64,000 bases of DNA from an uncultured SAR86 cluster bacterium (GTDB lineage Bacteria > Pseudomonadota > Gammaproteobacteria > Magnimaribacterales > D2472). The translations under genes and the position numbers were made by a program. Below the pieces are notes generated by a model. It was given only the letters and a program-made list of their open reading frames with translations, searched no databases and was not told the origin of the DNA. Positions 26,950 through 35,157 of the stretch are shown here, in pieces. Numbering within the stretch: position 1 is the first letter of the stretch; each line of letters opens with the position of its first letter. Where the stretch lies: positions 1 to 64,000 of the forward strand of contig CACNUQ010000002.1 in the NCBI GenBank assembly GCA_902623685.1, given 5' to 3'.

Positions 26950-28606
26950 TTTCTTCAACCATTGTATTTTTAGATGTGTCTATTAAAACATGTTTCATCA
27001 ATTTACCGGAAGCATTTCTTGGCAATGGCGAATCAACAAATTTCCACTTAGAGGGCACTTTAAAGTCAGCAAGATCCTTTGCCACCCATGCACTTAATTC
27101 TAAATCGTCAACATCAGATTTCTTTGTATACACAATTGCCATTACTTCCTCACCCAAATCATCATGAGGTATTCCAATAACAGCTGACTCCTCTACTCCT
27201 TCATGAGAATCTATGACTAATTCTATCTCCTGCGGGTAAACATTCTCTGCTCCCCTTAAAATCAGATCAGTTCGTCTGGAAGAAATATAGTAAAGAGATT
27301 TTTTCTTAAATCCCCAATCTCCAGTTTTTAGCCACCTATCCTCAGTTAATGAATCTTTAGAAGCAAGAGTATTGTTATAGTAGCCAAGCATAACTGAGGG
27401 GCTTTTAACATATATTTCACCCTCAATTGAGTCCTTATCTATCACCTCCCCATCCTCATCTCTTAGCTGAACTTGAATTGTTGGCATTGGCTGCCCTGGG
27501 GAAGCTGGTTCATTTTTAAGATTATCCCCCCAATTAATAATTGTAATGGCGCCAGATTCTGTAAGTCCGTAGCCATATCCAAAACTATACTTTGAGTTTG
27601 GAAAGACATCTTTTGTTCGCGAAATTAACTCTGGTGGCATTGGTGCACCCCCCCCACCTACTACCAATACACTCATCATTTTTAATCCTTGTTCCTCTGC
27701 ATCATCTAAGACTCTTTTTAGGGCAGTTGGAACTGCTCCTCCCCATGATGTCACATTATATTTTTGGATTAACTCAATGACTCTATTTGCCAAAAATCTC
27801 CCGTCATAAAGCAAGGTTGTAGAACCTGCAAATAGACTCGTAACAGCTCCTGCAGATAATCCTGACACATGAAATAAGGGTGAAGTAAGCAGAGTTGTTG
27901 GGGTGTTCTTGGACCAATCGATGCCTTTACTGGAGGAATCTTGGGATACGGCAGCTCCTTGAAGCATTTGGAGCGTTGAGTTTGCAATCATTGATCTATG
28001 AGATGTCATGACGCCTTTTGGGGTGCCTGTGGTGCCGGATGTATATAAAAGGCATGCGCATTCATCTTCGTCCACTCGAATAAATGAATCAAGTGCTTGT
28101 TCATGTCCTGAAAGATCATGCTGCTCAAATATCATGACAGGATGCTCAAGTGATTCATCAATTCTTTCAAATCGCGCTTGATCTACAACAACGACTTTAG
28201 GATCTGCATCATTAATTGCTTTAATTGCCTCAGAACCTTTCCACCAACCATTCAATCCGCAGGCAATTGCACCGAGACTGACTGTGGCCCAAAAAAATAT
28301 TATCCACTCAGGTGAATTGGCAGCATATATAGCCACCCTATCACCTTGTTGAACTTCATATTTAGTCTGAAGAATATGTGCAGCCTTTTTTACAAGAATT
28401 AAATGTTGATTGAAGGTAATAACTTGGTCTTTAAATATTAAATAAGGTTTGTCGCCATGTGCTGCAGATGATTCAATGAAATCCACCAATGACTTGGGCC
28501 TATTTTTAAAAACATCCATCTGTACTCCAAGAACATTTTCTTGATGAATTTCAAAAAAAGGTTGCTCGTTAATTAGGGCTTGAATGTATTTATCTGAGTG
28601 CAACAT
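26942..28606 (-). CDS. Acyl-CoA synthetase (AMP-forming)
   Basis: A 554-residue class I adenylate-forming enzyme. The P-loop LLYTSGTTGTPKGVM lies near residue 185, SFGYGYGLTESGAI is the A5 motif, YYISSRRTDLILRGAENVYP includes A8 and the hinge, and LPRNASGKLMKHVL carries the catalytic Lys. It activates a carboxylic acid through acyl-AMP to acyl-CoA. It is the first gene of the long minus-strand operon, so it probably primes the substrate for the crotonases and thiolase-like proteins. It belongs to the FadD family, possibly the FadD17/19-like branch for branched or sterol side-chain acids (inferred). A divergent SDR gene starts 160 bp away. Confidence 0.9.
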   Translation of the reverse strand: MLHSDKYIQALINEQPFFEIHQENVLGVQMDVFKNRPKSLVDFIESSAAHGDKPYLIFKDQVITFNQHLILVKKAAHILQTKYEVQQGDRVAIYAANSPEWIIFFWATVSLGAIACGLNGWWKGSEAIKAINDADPKVVVVDQARFERIDESLEHPVMIFEQHDLSGHEQALDSFIRVDEDECACLLYTSGTTGTPKGVMTSHRSMIANSTLQMLQGAAVSQDSSSKGIDWSKNTPTTLLTSPLFHVSGLSAGAVTSLFAGSTTLLYDGRFLANRVIELIQKYNVTSWGGAVPTALKRVLDDAEEQGLKMMSVLVVGGGGAPMPPELISRTKDVFPNSKYSFGYGYGLTESGAITIINWGDNLKNEPASPGQPMPTIQVQLRDEDGEVIDKDSIEGEIYVKSPSVMLGYYNNTLASKDSLTEDRWLKTGDWGFKKKSLYYISSRRTDLILRGAENVYPQEIELVIDSHEGVEESAVIGIPHDDLGEEVMAIVYTKKSDVDDLELSAWVAKDLADFKVPSKWKFVDSPLPRNASGKLMKHVLIDTSKNTMVEENE

Positions 28607-28765
28607 TAGGATTTAACTATCTTATAAATATATTCATTAATCAACGAGTATCAATAGGATTTTTTTTGTAAAGAAATCTAATCATTTAATTTATATTGTT
28701 AGAAAATTCATGATTCGTTATAGTGGATTAGATAGAGCTTTAAGAATAAATTTTTATAAATAGAT

Positions 28766-29530
28766 ATGTCGACTAATAAACCTCAACCATTGGCAGTGAT
28801 CACTGGCGGAGCCTCTGGAATCGGTCTAGGCGCAGTAAAACGTTTTTTAAATGAAGGATATGAGGTATTGAGCTTAGATGCTAATAAAGAAGCTGGAGAT
28901 AAATCAATCAATGAACTTAAATCAGATACTTGCAAAGTAAATTTTATTCATTGCGATATTACAAATCATTCTCAAATTGAGTCTATTTTTAATGCCCTAT
29001 TAGAGGAAAAACGCCCTGCTAAAGTACTAATTAATTGTGCAGGCATCAGCCCAGCATTGAATCCCTTACACGAATACTCAGTAGACGAATGGCTCAGAAC
29101 CATAAACATAAATTTACATGGAACTTTTTATGCCTGTAGAGAATTCTTAAAGCTTGCTACTGCGATGAACATTAAAGAAGGTTCCATTGTGAATGTGGCA
29201 TCGATAATGGGAACAAGAGCTAGTGCAGCTCAGGCTTCGTATGGTGCCTCCAAACATGCCGTGGTTGGTCTCACCAAATCAATTGCGCAAGACTATGCAA
29301 CGATGAACATAAGGGCAAATGCAATCGGTCCAGGTGTCATAGATACACCAATGAATACAGAATTAATGAAAGACGAAAATGTTATGCAGTACCTTTTACA
29401 AAGAGTTCCTATGAAAAGAGTGGCTTCTGCAGATGAAGTGGCTAATTTAATATATTTTCTAGCATCATCAGAAGCATCTTATATTACCGGATCTTATTAC
29501 CCCATTGATGGTGGGTATCTTGCAAGCTGA
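28766..29530 (+). CDS. Short-chain dehydrogenase/reductase
   Basis: A 254-residue classical SDR. ITGGASGIGLGAV is the cofactor motif, NCAGISPAL replaces NNAG, the catalytic Ser is in NVASIMGTRAS, and the YxxxK pair in YGASKHAVVGLTKS. It closes with a normal DGGYL segment. It oxidises or reduces a hydroxyl/keto group, perhaps a 3-hydroxyacyl-CoA or sterol-ring alcohol given the divergent acyl-CoA-ligase operon. The family does not fix the substrate. It overlaps the start of the next SDR gene. Confidence 0.88.
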   Translation: MSTNKPQPLAVITGGASGIGLGAVKRFLNEGYEVLSLDANKEAGDKSINELKSDTCKVNFIHCDITNHSQIESIFNALLEEKRPAKVLINCAGISPALNPLHEYSVDEWLRTININLHGTFYACREFLKLATAMNIKEGSIVNVASIMGTRASAAQASYGASKHAVVGLTKSIAQDYATMNIRANAIGPGVIDTPMNTELMKDENVMQYLLQRVPMKRVASADEVANLIYFLASSEASYITGSYYPIDGGYLAS

Positions 29531-30347
29531 TATTTTTACAAATAAAACTGCCTTAATCACAGGTGCTGCCAGTGGAATTGGTAGAGGCTTAGCATTGCAT
29601 GCTGCAAAACTTCAAATGAATGTAGTCTTAATGGACCTCAACAAAGATGGTTTAAGTGAGACTCATAGCCTTATGGCAGATTGTCCATCCATGATCATCC
29701 ATTGTGATGTATCTAACTTAGAAGACTTAGCAAAAGCGAAAGAACAAATTGAAAGTGAGTTTGGCATAGTTCATTTCCTATTTAATAACGCGGGAATCTT
29801 TTTAGAAGGTAGAGCATGGAAAGCAGACCAAAAAAACTGGCAACGAATTATTGATGTAAATTTAATGAGTGTGATTTATGGCTTAAATCTGTTTGTTGAT
29901 GAGATGGTTGCTAGCCAAGAACGCTGTCACATTATCAATACATCATCCATGGCAGGTATCATTGTTGGCCCTGCGCTTGCTCCTTATACAACGACCAAGC
30001 ATGCAGTTGTGGGTTTAACCCGAACCTTGCATGAGGATCTAGCAGACAATGATAAGGTTGGGGTGTCTGTACTTTGCCCTGGATTAGTTCAAACCAATAT
30101 CATAGACAGAGATCACCTTGGCCTAGCCCTTGATAAATCTTCAATTGACCAACATGAAAGCGCAAAAAATAATGCTCAATGGCTTGCTGATGGCGTTAAA
30201 GAAGGCATGAGTCCTGAAGACTTAGCTACGATTGTTTTTAAAAAAATTGAAAGCAAGGAGTTTTGGATACTAACTCATCCTGAGTTTGTAGAAGTTTATG
30301 AAACTTATGCAAATGAAATTACAGCAAACAAAAATAATTTAAATTAA
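29505..30347 (+). CDS. Short-chain dehydrogenase/reductase, longer C-terminus
   Basis: A 280-residue SDR. ITGAASGIGRGLALHA binds cofactor, NNAGIFLEG follows, the catalytic Ser is in NTSSMAGI and the YxxxK pair in YTTTKHAVVG. The C-terminal part (KSSIDQHESAKNNAQWLADG) is longer than in the preceding SDR, a trait of enzymes with larger hydrophobic substrates. The start is uncertain. The first ATG (29505) lies 26 bp inside the upstream gene without a ribosome site; a TTG at 29520 after GGTGGG is possible. The two SDRs form one operon. The stop overlaps the convergent phytase gene by 4 bp. Confidence 0.85.
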   Translation: MMVGILQADIFTNKTALITGAASGIGRGLALHAAKLQMNVVLMDLNKDGLSETHSLMADCPSMIIHCDVSNLEDLAKAKEQIESEFGIVHFLFNNAGIFLEGRAWKADQKNWQRIIDVNLMSVIYGLNLFVDEMVASQERCHIINTSSMAGIIVGPALAPYTTTKHAVVGLTRTLHEDLADNDKVGVSVLCPGLVQTNIIDRDHLGLALDKSSIDQHESAKNNAQWLADGVKEGMSPEDLATIVFKKIESKEFWILTHPEFVEVYETYANEITANKNNLN

Positions 30348-31390
30348 TCTAAATTAGTTTTCTTTAAGACTTCTTTGAAGGAAATAATTTTAAAGTTTTG
30401 ATTCTTGAGTTCATCGCCATCATAATTGTAACCATCCTGAGCTACCATCAGGCCCTTAGAAAACTCGCCACCAAAATTAAAACTTGATACAGAAATACCA
30501 TCGGTATCAGATGTTCCATCAATACCGCCATCCTTATCTGAAATCTGAAAACTGGTGATAAAAGCATAAGGTGCATTTCTATTATATAGATTATATTTGT
30601 TATCGCCCTGAGAAGAGAGGACAACATACCCATCGGTTAATGAAGTTTTATATAAGGCCACCCCTTCTGGATCTCCACCAATATTTCCTTCACGAGAATC
30701 AACAATAAATGGTGACTCGAATGGAAATTCTATAGAGAGGTCATAAGCTTTTAAAACTCCATTGGTTTCTTCCTCAGAAATAAATAAAGCCTGATTTTCA
30801 TCGTCAAACACACAGCCCTCTGACTCACCCCCATTATCAAAGGTTCCAACCAAAGTAGAATTGTCTAAAGTCCACAATTCAACGCTTGGTCCCATGTCCT
30901 CAGTGACAAAGGCAACTGGAACAGAGTTAATTAATCCCATGCAAATACCATAAATATTTATTGCAGATAATGTGGTTGACGTTCTAATGGCTGTCGAAAA
31001 AATATCAGCATGATTGCTTGTATTAAAAAAATCATTTTGATTAAAGACCCAATACTCTATAGCCTGAATGCTTCTGTTGGTTGCTGTGACAAATACTTGA
31101 TCATTAAGTTGACGAACATCAATATTATTTATGTTGCCCAGTGGCGCATAGCTTAATTCATTGCCCTCTAGATCATATAAATAAACGCCTGATTTCTTGT
31201 CTGTTCCGAAGATTAGTGAATTAGCTGGATTGTCAAAATTAATAATAATAGCTGGATCGTCCGCAGCATCCTCTGCAGTGATGACAGGAGGAGTTTCATA
31301 ACTGGCATAAATATTTGGATCTTGAGAGCATGAAGAAATAAACAATAACAAAAAAGCCAGCGCAAAGCTGGCTTTGTTTTGATATTGCAA
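30344..31390 (-). CDS. Beta-propeller phytase, lipoprotein
   Basis: About 348 residues. The body matches beta-propeller (3-)phytases: AADDPAIIINFDNPANSLIF, GTDKKSGVYLYDLEGNELSY and GDPEGVALYKTS are the characteristic propeller-blade and Ca2+/phosphate-site segments. These enzymes release phosphate from myo-inositol hexakisphosphate with Ca2+. The start is placed at TTG 31390 because it gives a clean lipoprotein signal, MQYQNKASFALAFLLLFISS, ending in Cys. Upstream ATGs lie inside the receptor gene and would give a long acidic tail. A surface or periplasmic lipid-anchored location is expected. It sits 4 bp after the receptor stop. A terminator-like hairpin lies within its signal-peptide codons. 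Confidence 0.82.
   Translation of the reverse strand: MQYQNKASFALAFLLLFISSCSQDPNIYASYETPPVITAEDAADDPAIIINFDNPANSLIFGTDKKSGVYLYDLEGNELSYAPLGNINNIDVRQLNDQVFVTATNRSIQAIEYWVFNQNDFFNTSNHADIFSTAIRTSTTLSAINIYGICMGLINSVPVAFVTEDMGPSVELWTLDNSTLVGTFDNGGESEGCVFDDENQALFISEEETNGVLKAYDLSIEFPFESPFIVDSREGNIGGDPEGVALYKTSLTDGYVVLSSQGDNKYNLYNRNAPYAFITSFQISDKDGGIDGTSDTDGISVSSFNFGGEFSKGLMVAQDGYNYDGDELKNQNFKIISFKEVLKKTNLD
31350..31375 (-). terminator. Intrinsic-terminator hairpin inside the phytase signal-peptide codons
   Basis: On the minus strand AAAGCCAGC, loop TTTGC, GCTGGCTTT form a perfect 9-bp stem leading into six T. It lies about 20 bp past the receptor stop and covers codons 6-14 of the proposed phytase. 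It could cut phytase expression relative to the receptor. Confidence 0.75.
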
Positions 31391-31394
31391 TGCT

Positions 31395-33947
31395 TTAGTA
31401 GGTATATCTAAATCCAATCGAGTAGGTTGTTCCATACTCATCGTATTGTGATAAACGGTCTTTGAAACCCCAGTAATAATATTCAGGTTCATCAGTTAAA
31501 TTAATTCCCTCAGCTCTAATAGTAAGATTATCGTTGATTTTATATTTAAGAGTAAAGTCCAATTGTGAATGATCATCAACATATCGAGAATTGTCTAAAG
31601 AAACTGTATCTATATCTCCTTCCTCATCAGCAAGCCAATCCAAGTAATCTCCTCTTGAGGAAAGAGCAAGACGAGCATCAATTTTACCTTTGTCATATCC
31701 AATTGAAATATTGCTTTGTCGGTCTGATAATTTTCTAAATGGAGTTGTAAAGGTTTGATTATCGTCAAATGAGAAAGTGCTATCACCGTCAGTGTAAGTC
31801 ATATTCATAGCTAAATATAATCCATCAAACGGTGCAGAAAGAAAATCAAATTCTTGCTGGTAGTTAAATTCTAAACCTTTAATATCTGATTCTTCTGCAT
31901 TGATATAAGTTTTAACACCATCATTAAAATTGATCCCGTTGATTGTTGCGGTTTTTTGATATGTTGGATAGATTGCGTTATCTATTTGCTTAAGAAAAAT
32001 TCCAACGCTTAAGAAAAATAATTCATCGCCATAATACTCATAAGATAAATCAAAATTATTTGCCTCATAGGGTTCTAAATCTGGGTTTCCATATGAGCCT
32101 TTAATATCATCGATATCTCTTTCAACTTCAGCTACCGGAGCAGCATAGGAAAACTTAGGTCTTGAAAGTGCTCGCCAAATTGCACCTCGAATAAGTTCAT
32201 TTTCTGAAAGAAAATATTTGACAGTTAGATTAGGAGATACAAATGTGTAGCTATTAGAGCCATAAGTTTTAGTTGTTCCTGAATCGTATGCTGATGATTC
32301 AAAATCAGTATCCTCAACTCTTATACCTGCAATGATTAAAGCATTTTCAGCCTCAATTGTAGTCATTGCGTATAAAGATAAAACATCTTCCTGAGCAGTA
32401 AAATCTGACTCTAATAATTCTTGACCATCAAGTGTCATTGATGATAGTTGGGATTTCATTTGCGCAGTCGCAGCAGCAGACGCATGGGCAGCGAATGTTT
32501 GACCAGCAAACGGCCAGGCAATTGTTACAGGATCAAAATCCGCCATTGTTTTTCCATCCCACTCATAAAAATCTTTATTTTCATCTCTGATAACCTCGCG
32601 AGTTCTATATTTAAATCCAAATTTAATTGTAGAAGGCAAATCACCAAAATATGAATCTTTTTGAAAATCAACCTTAAAAGCTGTCTCTTCATCTTCAATG
32701 GTTGATCGCTCCAGCTCTAATTCTTTAAAATTTAAATTTGCAGGATCATAAAGCTCCCTATAAGCGGGATAAACATTCAAAAATGGCTTTTTTGGATCGC
32801 TAAAGTTGTATTGGCCTAAAGCTGTATCGCTGCTTAATGCTTTTAAATTTGTACAATCTTCATCTTTGCCTGCCCTTAAATAACATCTAAAAGTTACATC
32901 GGCATTATCAGTATCATCTTGTTCAGCATAAGAATAGCTAAGCTGAAATGAGGTATCCCATTCTCCAATTACAGTATCTCCTCCAAAATTAATTGCTTGG
33001 ATCGTTCTAATCTCCTCACGCACTCTGCTTTCAGCATCATGGCGAATCCTGGAGGTTTCCATGAGTGTGTCTGTTGTGGTGCCAGTTTGAGTGATTTTTC
33101 CGTACTCGTCTTTCCAACGTAACTCATCATCCACATACTCATTCCAAAATGCTTTTACATACAATGTGGTTACATCACTAACTAGAAAATCAATATCATA
33201 GGTAAGACCATATCTTTCTCTGGTTAGGTCGTAATAGCGCATCTCCCAATCATCATTCATTTCTTTTAAGCCAGCAGAGTTTGTTTCCCAACCATATCCA
33301 GTTTCATTGTTATAGGATACGATTTGTTTACTTGAGTATGTAATACCAATAACGTGTGCTGAAGTTTCAGAAATTTTATCGCCATAAGTTAAGGCTATTT
33401 TAGGATTATCGCTACTTTCAGAATTTTCATTGTATGAAGTATCAAACTTCATTTTAAATAATGTTTTTTTAAGGCTGCTAGGATTCTTTGTATTAAATTC
33501 AACTCTGCCTCCAATTGAATCAGCATCCTGGTCAGGCGTTAAACTTTTAGAAATAACAATGCTGTCGAGCAACTCTGTAGGAACTCCATCAAGCATAACA
33601 CTTCTATCGCCTTCAGGTGCGGTGACAGTTGCTCCATTAATTGCCACGGTATTAAGATCTGAGCTTAGACCACGAATGGAGACATATCTTCCCTCACCCT
33701 GATCATTCTCGACAGCAATTCCGGATACCCTTCTTACTGCCTCTGCAGCTGTTGTATCTGGAAATTCACCTAGAGCATCAGAATCAATAACAGAAATAAT
33801 TTGCCCAGAAGCTCTTTGTTTATCAATTGCACTGATTAAGCTTGCTTTTGTTCCAACTACAACGACCTCTTCAACATTTTCTATTTCTGAATCCTGAGAG
33901 TATAAAATGCCTGCAAATAATAAATTGAGTAGTAATATTTTTTTCAT
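31395..33947 (-). CDS. TonB-dependent receptor, TIGR01782-like, paired with phytase
   Basis: An 850-residue receptor. A signal peptide MKKILLLNLLFAGILYS leads to the TonB-box-like EEVVVVGTKASL. The plug follows: AVRRVSGIAVENDQGEGRYV, SIRGLSSDLNTVAINGATV and LLDSIVISKSLTPDQDADSI, a pattern typical of the Xanthomonas/Caulobacter-type TIGR01782 subfamily. The barrel ends in TTYSIGFRYTY with a terminal aromatic. It imports an organic ligand through the outer membrane. Linkage to the phytase suggests phytate or its inositol-phosphate products, an inference. It is divergent from a TetR gene, with a weak Pho-box-like repeat at 33987-34004. Confidence 0.92.
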   Translation of the reverse strand: MKKILLLNLLFAGILYSQDSEIENVEEVVVVGTKASLISAIDKQRASGQIISVIDSDALGEFPDTTAAEAVRRVSGIAVENDQGEGRYVSIRGLSSDLNTVAINGATVTAPEGDRSVMLDGVPTELLDSIVISKSLTPDQDADSIGGRVEFNTKNPSSLKKTLFKMKFDTSYNENSESSDNPKIALTYGDKISETSAHVIGITYSSKQIVSYNNETGYGWETNSAGLKEMNDDWEMRYYDLTRERYGLTYDIDFLVSDVTTLYVKAFWNEYVDDELRWKDEYGKITQTGTTTDTLMETSRIRHDAESRVREEIRTIQAINFGGDTVIGEWDTSFQLSYSYAEQDDTDNADVTFRCYLRAGKDEDCTNLKALSSDTALGQYNFSDPKKPFLNVYPAYRELYDPANLNFKELELERSTIEDEETAFKVDFQKDSYFGDLPSTIKFGFKYRTREVIRDENKDFYEWDGKTMADFDPVTIAWPFAGQTFAAHASAAATAQMKSQLSSMTLDGQELLESDFTAQEDVLSLYAMTTIEAENALIIAGIRVEDTDFESSAYDSGTTKTYGSNSYTFVSPNLTVKYFLSENELIRGAIWRALSRPKFSYAAPVAEVERDIDDIKGSYGNPDLEPYEANNFDLSYEYYGDELFFLSVGIFLKQIDNAIYPTYQKTATINGINFNDGVKTYINAEESDIKGLEFNYQQEFDFLSAPFDGLYLAMNMTYTDGDSTFSFDDNQTFTTPFRKLSDRQSNISIGYDKGKIDARLALSSRGDYLDWLADEEGDIDTVSLDNSRYVDDHSQLDFTLKYKINDNLTIRAEGINLTDEPEYYYWGFKDRLSQYDEYGTTYSIGFRYTY

Positions 33948-33986
33948 GATGAATGCTCCTTTAAGAAATCAAAAATAATTGTTGAA

Positions 33987-34004
33987 TGTGACAAGTCTGT
34001 GAAG
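33987..34004 (-). promoter_or_regulatory. Weak PhoB-box-like direct repeat
   Basis: On the minus strand CTTCACA-GACT-TGTCACA is an 11-bp-period direct repeat 40 bp upstream of the receptor start. It resembles PhoB-box heptamers (TGTCATA/TGTCACA), with about 10 of 18 positions matching the E. coli consensus. Its position before a phytase receptor supports the call; the match alone would not. Confidence 0.35.
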
Positions 34005-34078
34005 TTGATTAATCTTTTGTGGAAATTATTTTTTAATTAAAATTTGTATATTTATAAACATTTGTCGATAATTAACTA

Positions 34079-34672
34079 ATGCAACCAGCTAAACAAAAAA
34101 GAAGTCAAGAAAGAGTTGAAAAAATATTATCTGTTGCTGATGAAATTCTATGCGAGGGTCTTATTTCCGACTTAACAATTGCAAATATTTCAAAAGTTGC
34201 TGAACTAAAACGCACTTCAACTTATAAGTTTTTTGAAACCCCCGATGATATTAAAATAGCCCTAATAGAAAAATATGTTGATGCCTGCTCATTACATTTA
34301 TCCAACAATCTCAGCTCTAAAGTAAGTAATGAGTATCAACAATGTATTATGGATTGTTGTGAAATTATCCATGAGTTTTTTCGCAATCAGTCCGGTGCAA
34401 AAAAACTAATTCTAGAAAATACAATAAGTCCGCCTGTTCCAAGTAAGGAGATGCAAAAAGTATCAGTTATGATTCAAAAGCATTTAGAGAAAAATCTTAC
34501 CCTTCCTTCCATGTTTAACAAAGAAGGTGTTTTTTTAGTTGTCACGCAAATCATATTTGCAGTCCTATCTCTGGATGTGAAAGAAACATCTGATTTAACT
34601 CAAGTTGGTTTAAATGAAGCAGCTCGATCAAGCCATGCTTATTTACTTAGCTGCATTGCGATAGAGAGCTAA
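34079..34672 (+). CDS. TetR-family transcriptional regulator
   Basis: A 197-residue protein. The first 60 residues form the TetR helix-turn-helix: KRSQERVEKILSVADEILCE, LTIANISKVAELKRTSTYKF and FETPDDIKIALIEKYVD. The C-terminal part is a helical ligand-binding and dimerisation domain with no recognisable subfamily. It probably represses a nearby unit. It is divergent from the phytase-linked receptor across 131 bp, the usual arrangement for a local regulator. ACATTTGT (34058-34065) in its promoter recalls the operator unit of the 1-10 kb block, but only as a half site. The 3' end overlaps the convergent SnoaL-like gene by 4 bp. Confidence 0.88.
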   Translation: MQPAKQKRSQERVEKILSVADEILCEGLISDLTIANISKVAELKRTSTYKFFETPDDIKIALIEKYVDACSLHLSNNLSSKVSNEYQQCIMDCCEIIHEFFRNQSGAKKLILENTISPPVPSKEMQKVSVMIQKHLEKNLTLPSMFNKEGVFLVVTQIIFAVLSLDVKETSDLTQVGLNEAARSSHAYLLSCIAIES

Positions 34673-35157
34673 GAGGGAGAGCCTGCAAAAATAACCTTCA
34701 GTAACTCATCCTCAACTTCAAGATTTAATGTGGACTTACCAATAAATTGGGTCTTAGAAATGACCCAATGATCATCTATTTTTAAGTATTCATCTATATA
34801 TCTTCCTTGCAAAGTCACGATGGAGTTGTCTTTGGTATTAATCAATGAATAAGTTAAAGCCCATTCCCCTGAAGCATTTTCTTTATCGATAACAATAATT
34901 ATTGGATTATGAGCATGATGAGATTCAAGCATAAAGTCATGACATGCTACCTCGGTAAATAATTTTACTAAATCATCTCTGTGGTTAAACTTTCCTACTG
35001 GTCCATAGTCAATTTCACAATGCTCTGCGTTAAGTGTGGTTTTCATTAACTCAACATCCTTAGCATCACATGCATTTAAATAGGTATGTTTCAAATTCTT
35101 AATAGCTATGACGTCTTCAAGTGCTTGAACTCGTTTTTCTAAATCTTTAGACACCAA
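34669..35157 (-). CDS. SnoaL-like (NTF2-fold) protein, PiT-linked
   Basis: A 162-residue NTF2-fold protein. The opening DLEKRVQALEDVIAIKNLKH and the middle HAHNPIIIVIDKENASGEWA and GRYIDEYLKIDDHWVISKTQ fit the SnoaL_4 group. No catalytic assignment can be made. It begins inside the PiT transporter gene (11-bp overlap) and is therefore transcribed with it. That places an NTF2-fold protein in a phosphate-transport operon, where a PhoU-like DUF47 gene is more usual. It is not PhoU-like by eye. Confidence 0.75.
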   Translation of the reverse strand: MVSKDLEKRVQALEDVIAIKNLKHTYLNACDAKDVELMKTTLNAEHCEIDYGPVGKFNHRDDLVKLFTEVACHDFMLESHHAHNPIIIVIDKENASGEWALTYSLINTKDNSIVTLQGRYIDEYLKIDDHWVISKTQFIGKSTLNLEVEDELLKVIFAGSPS

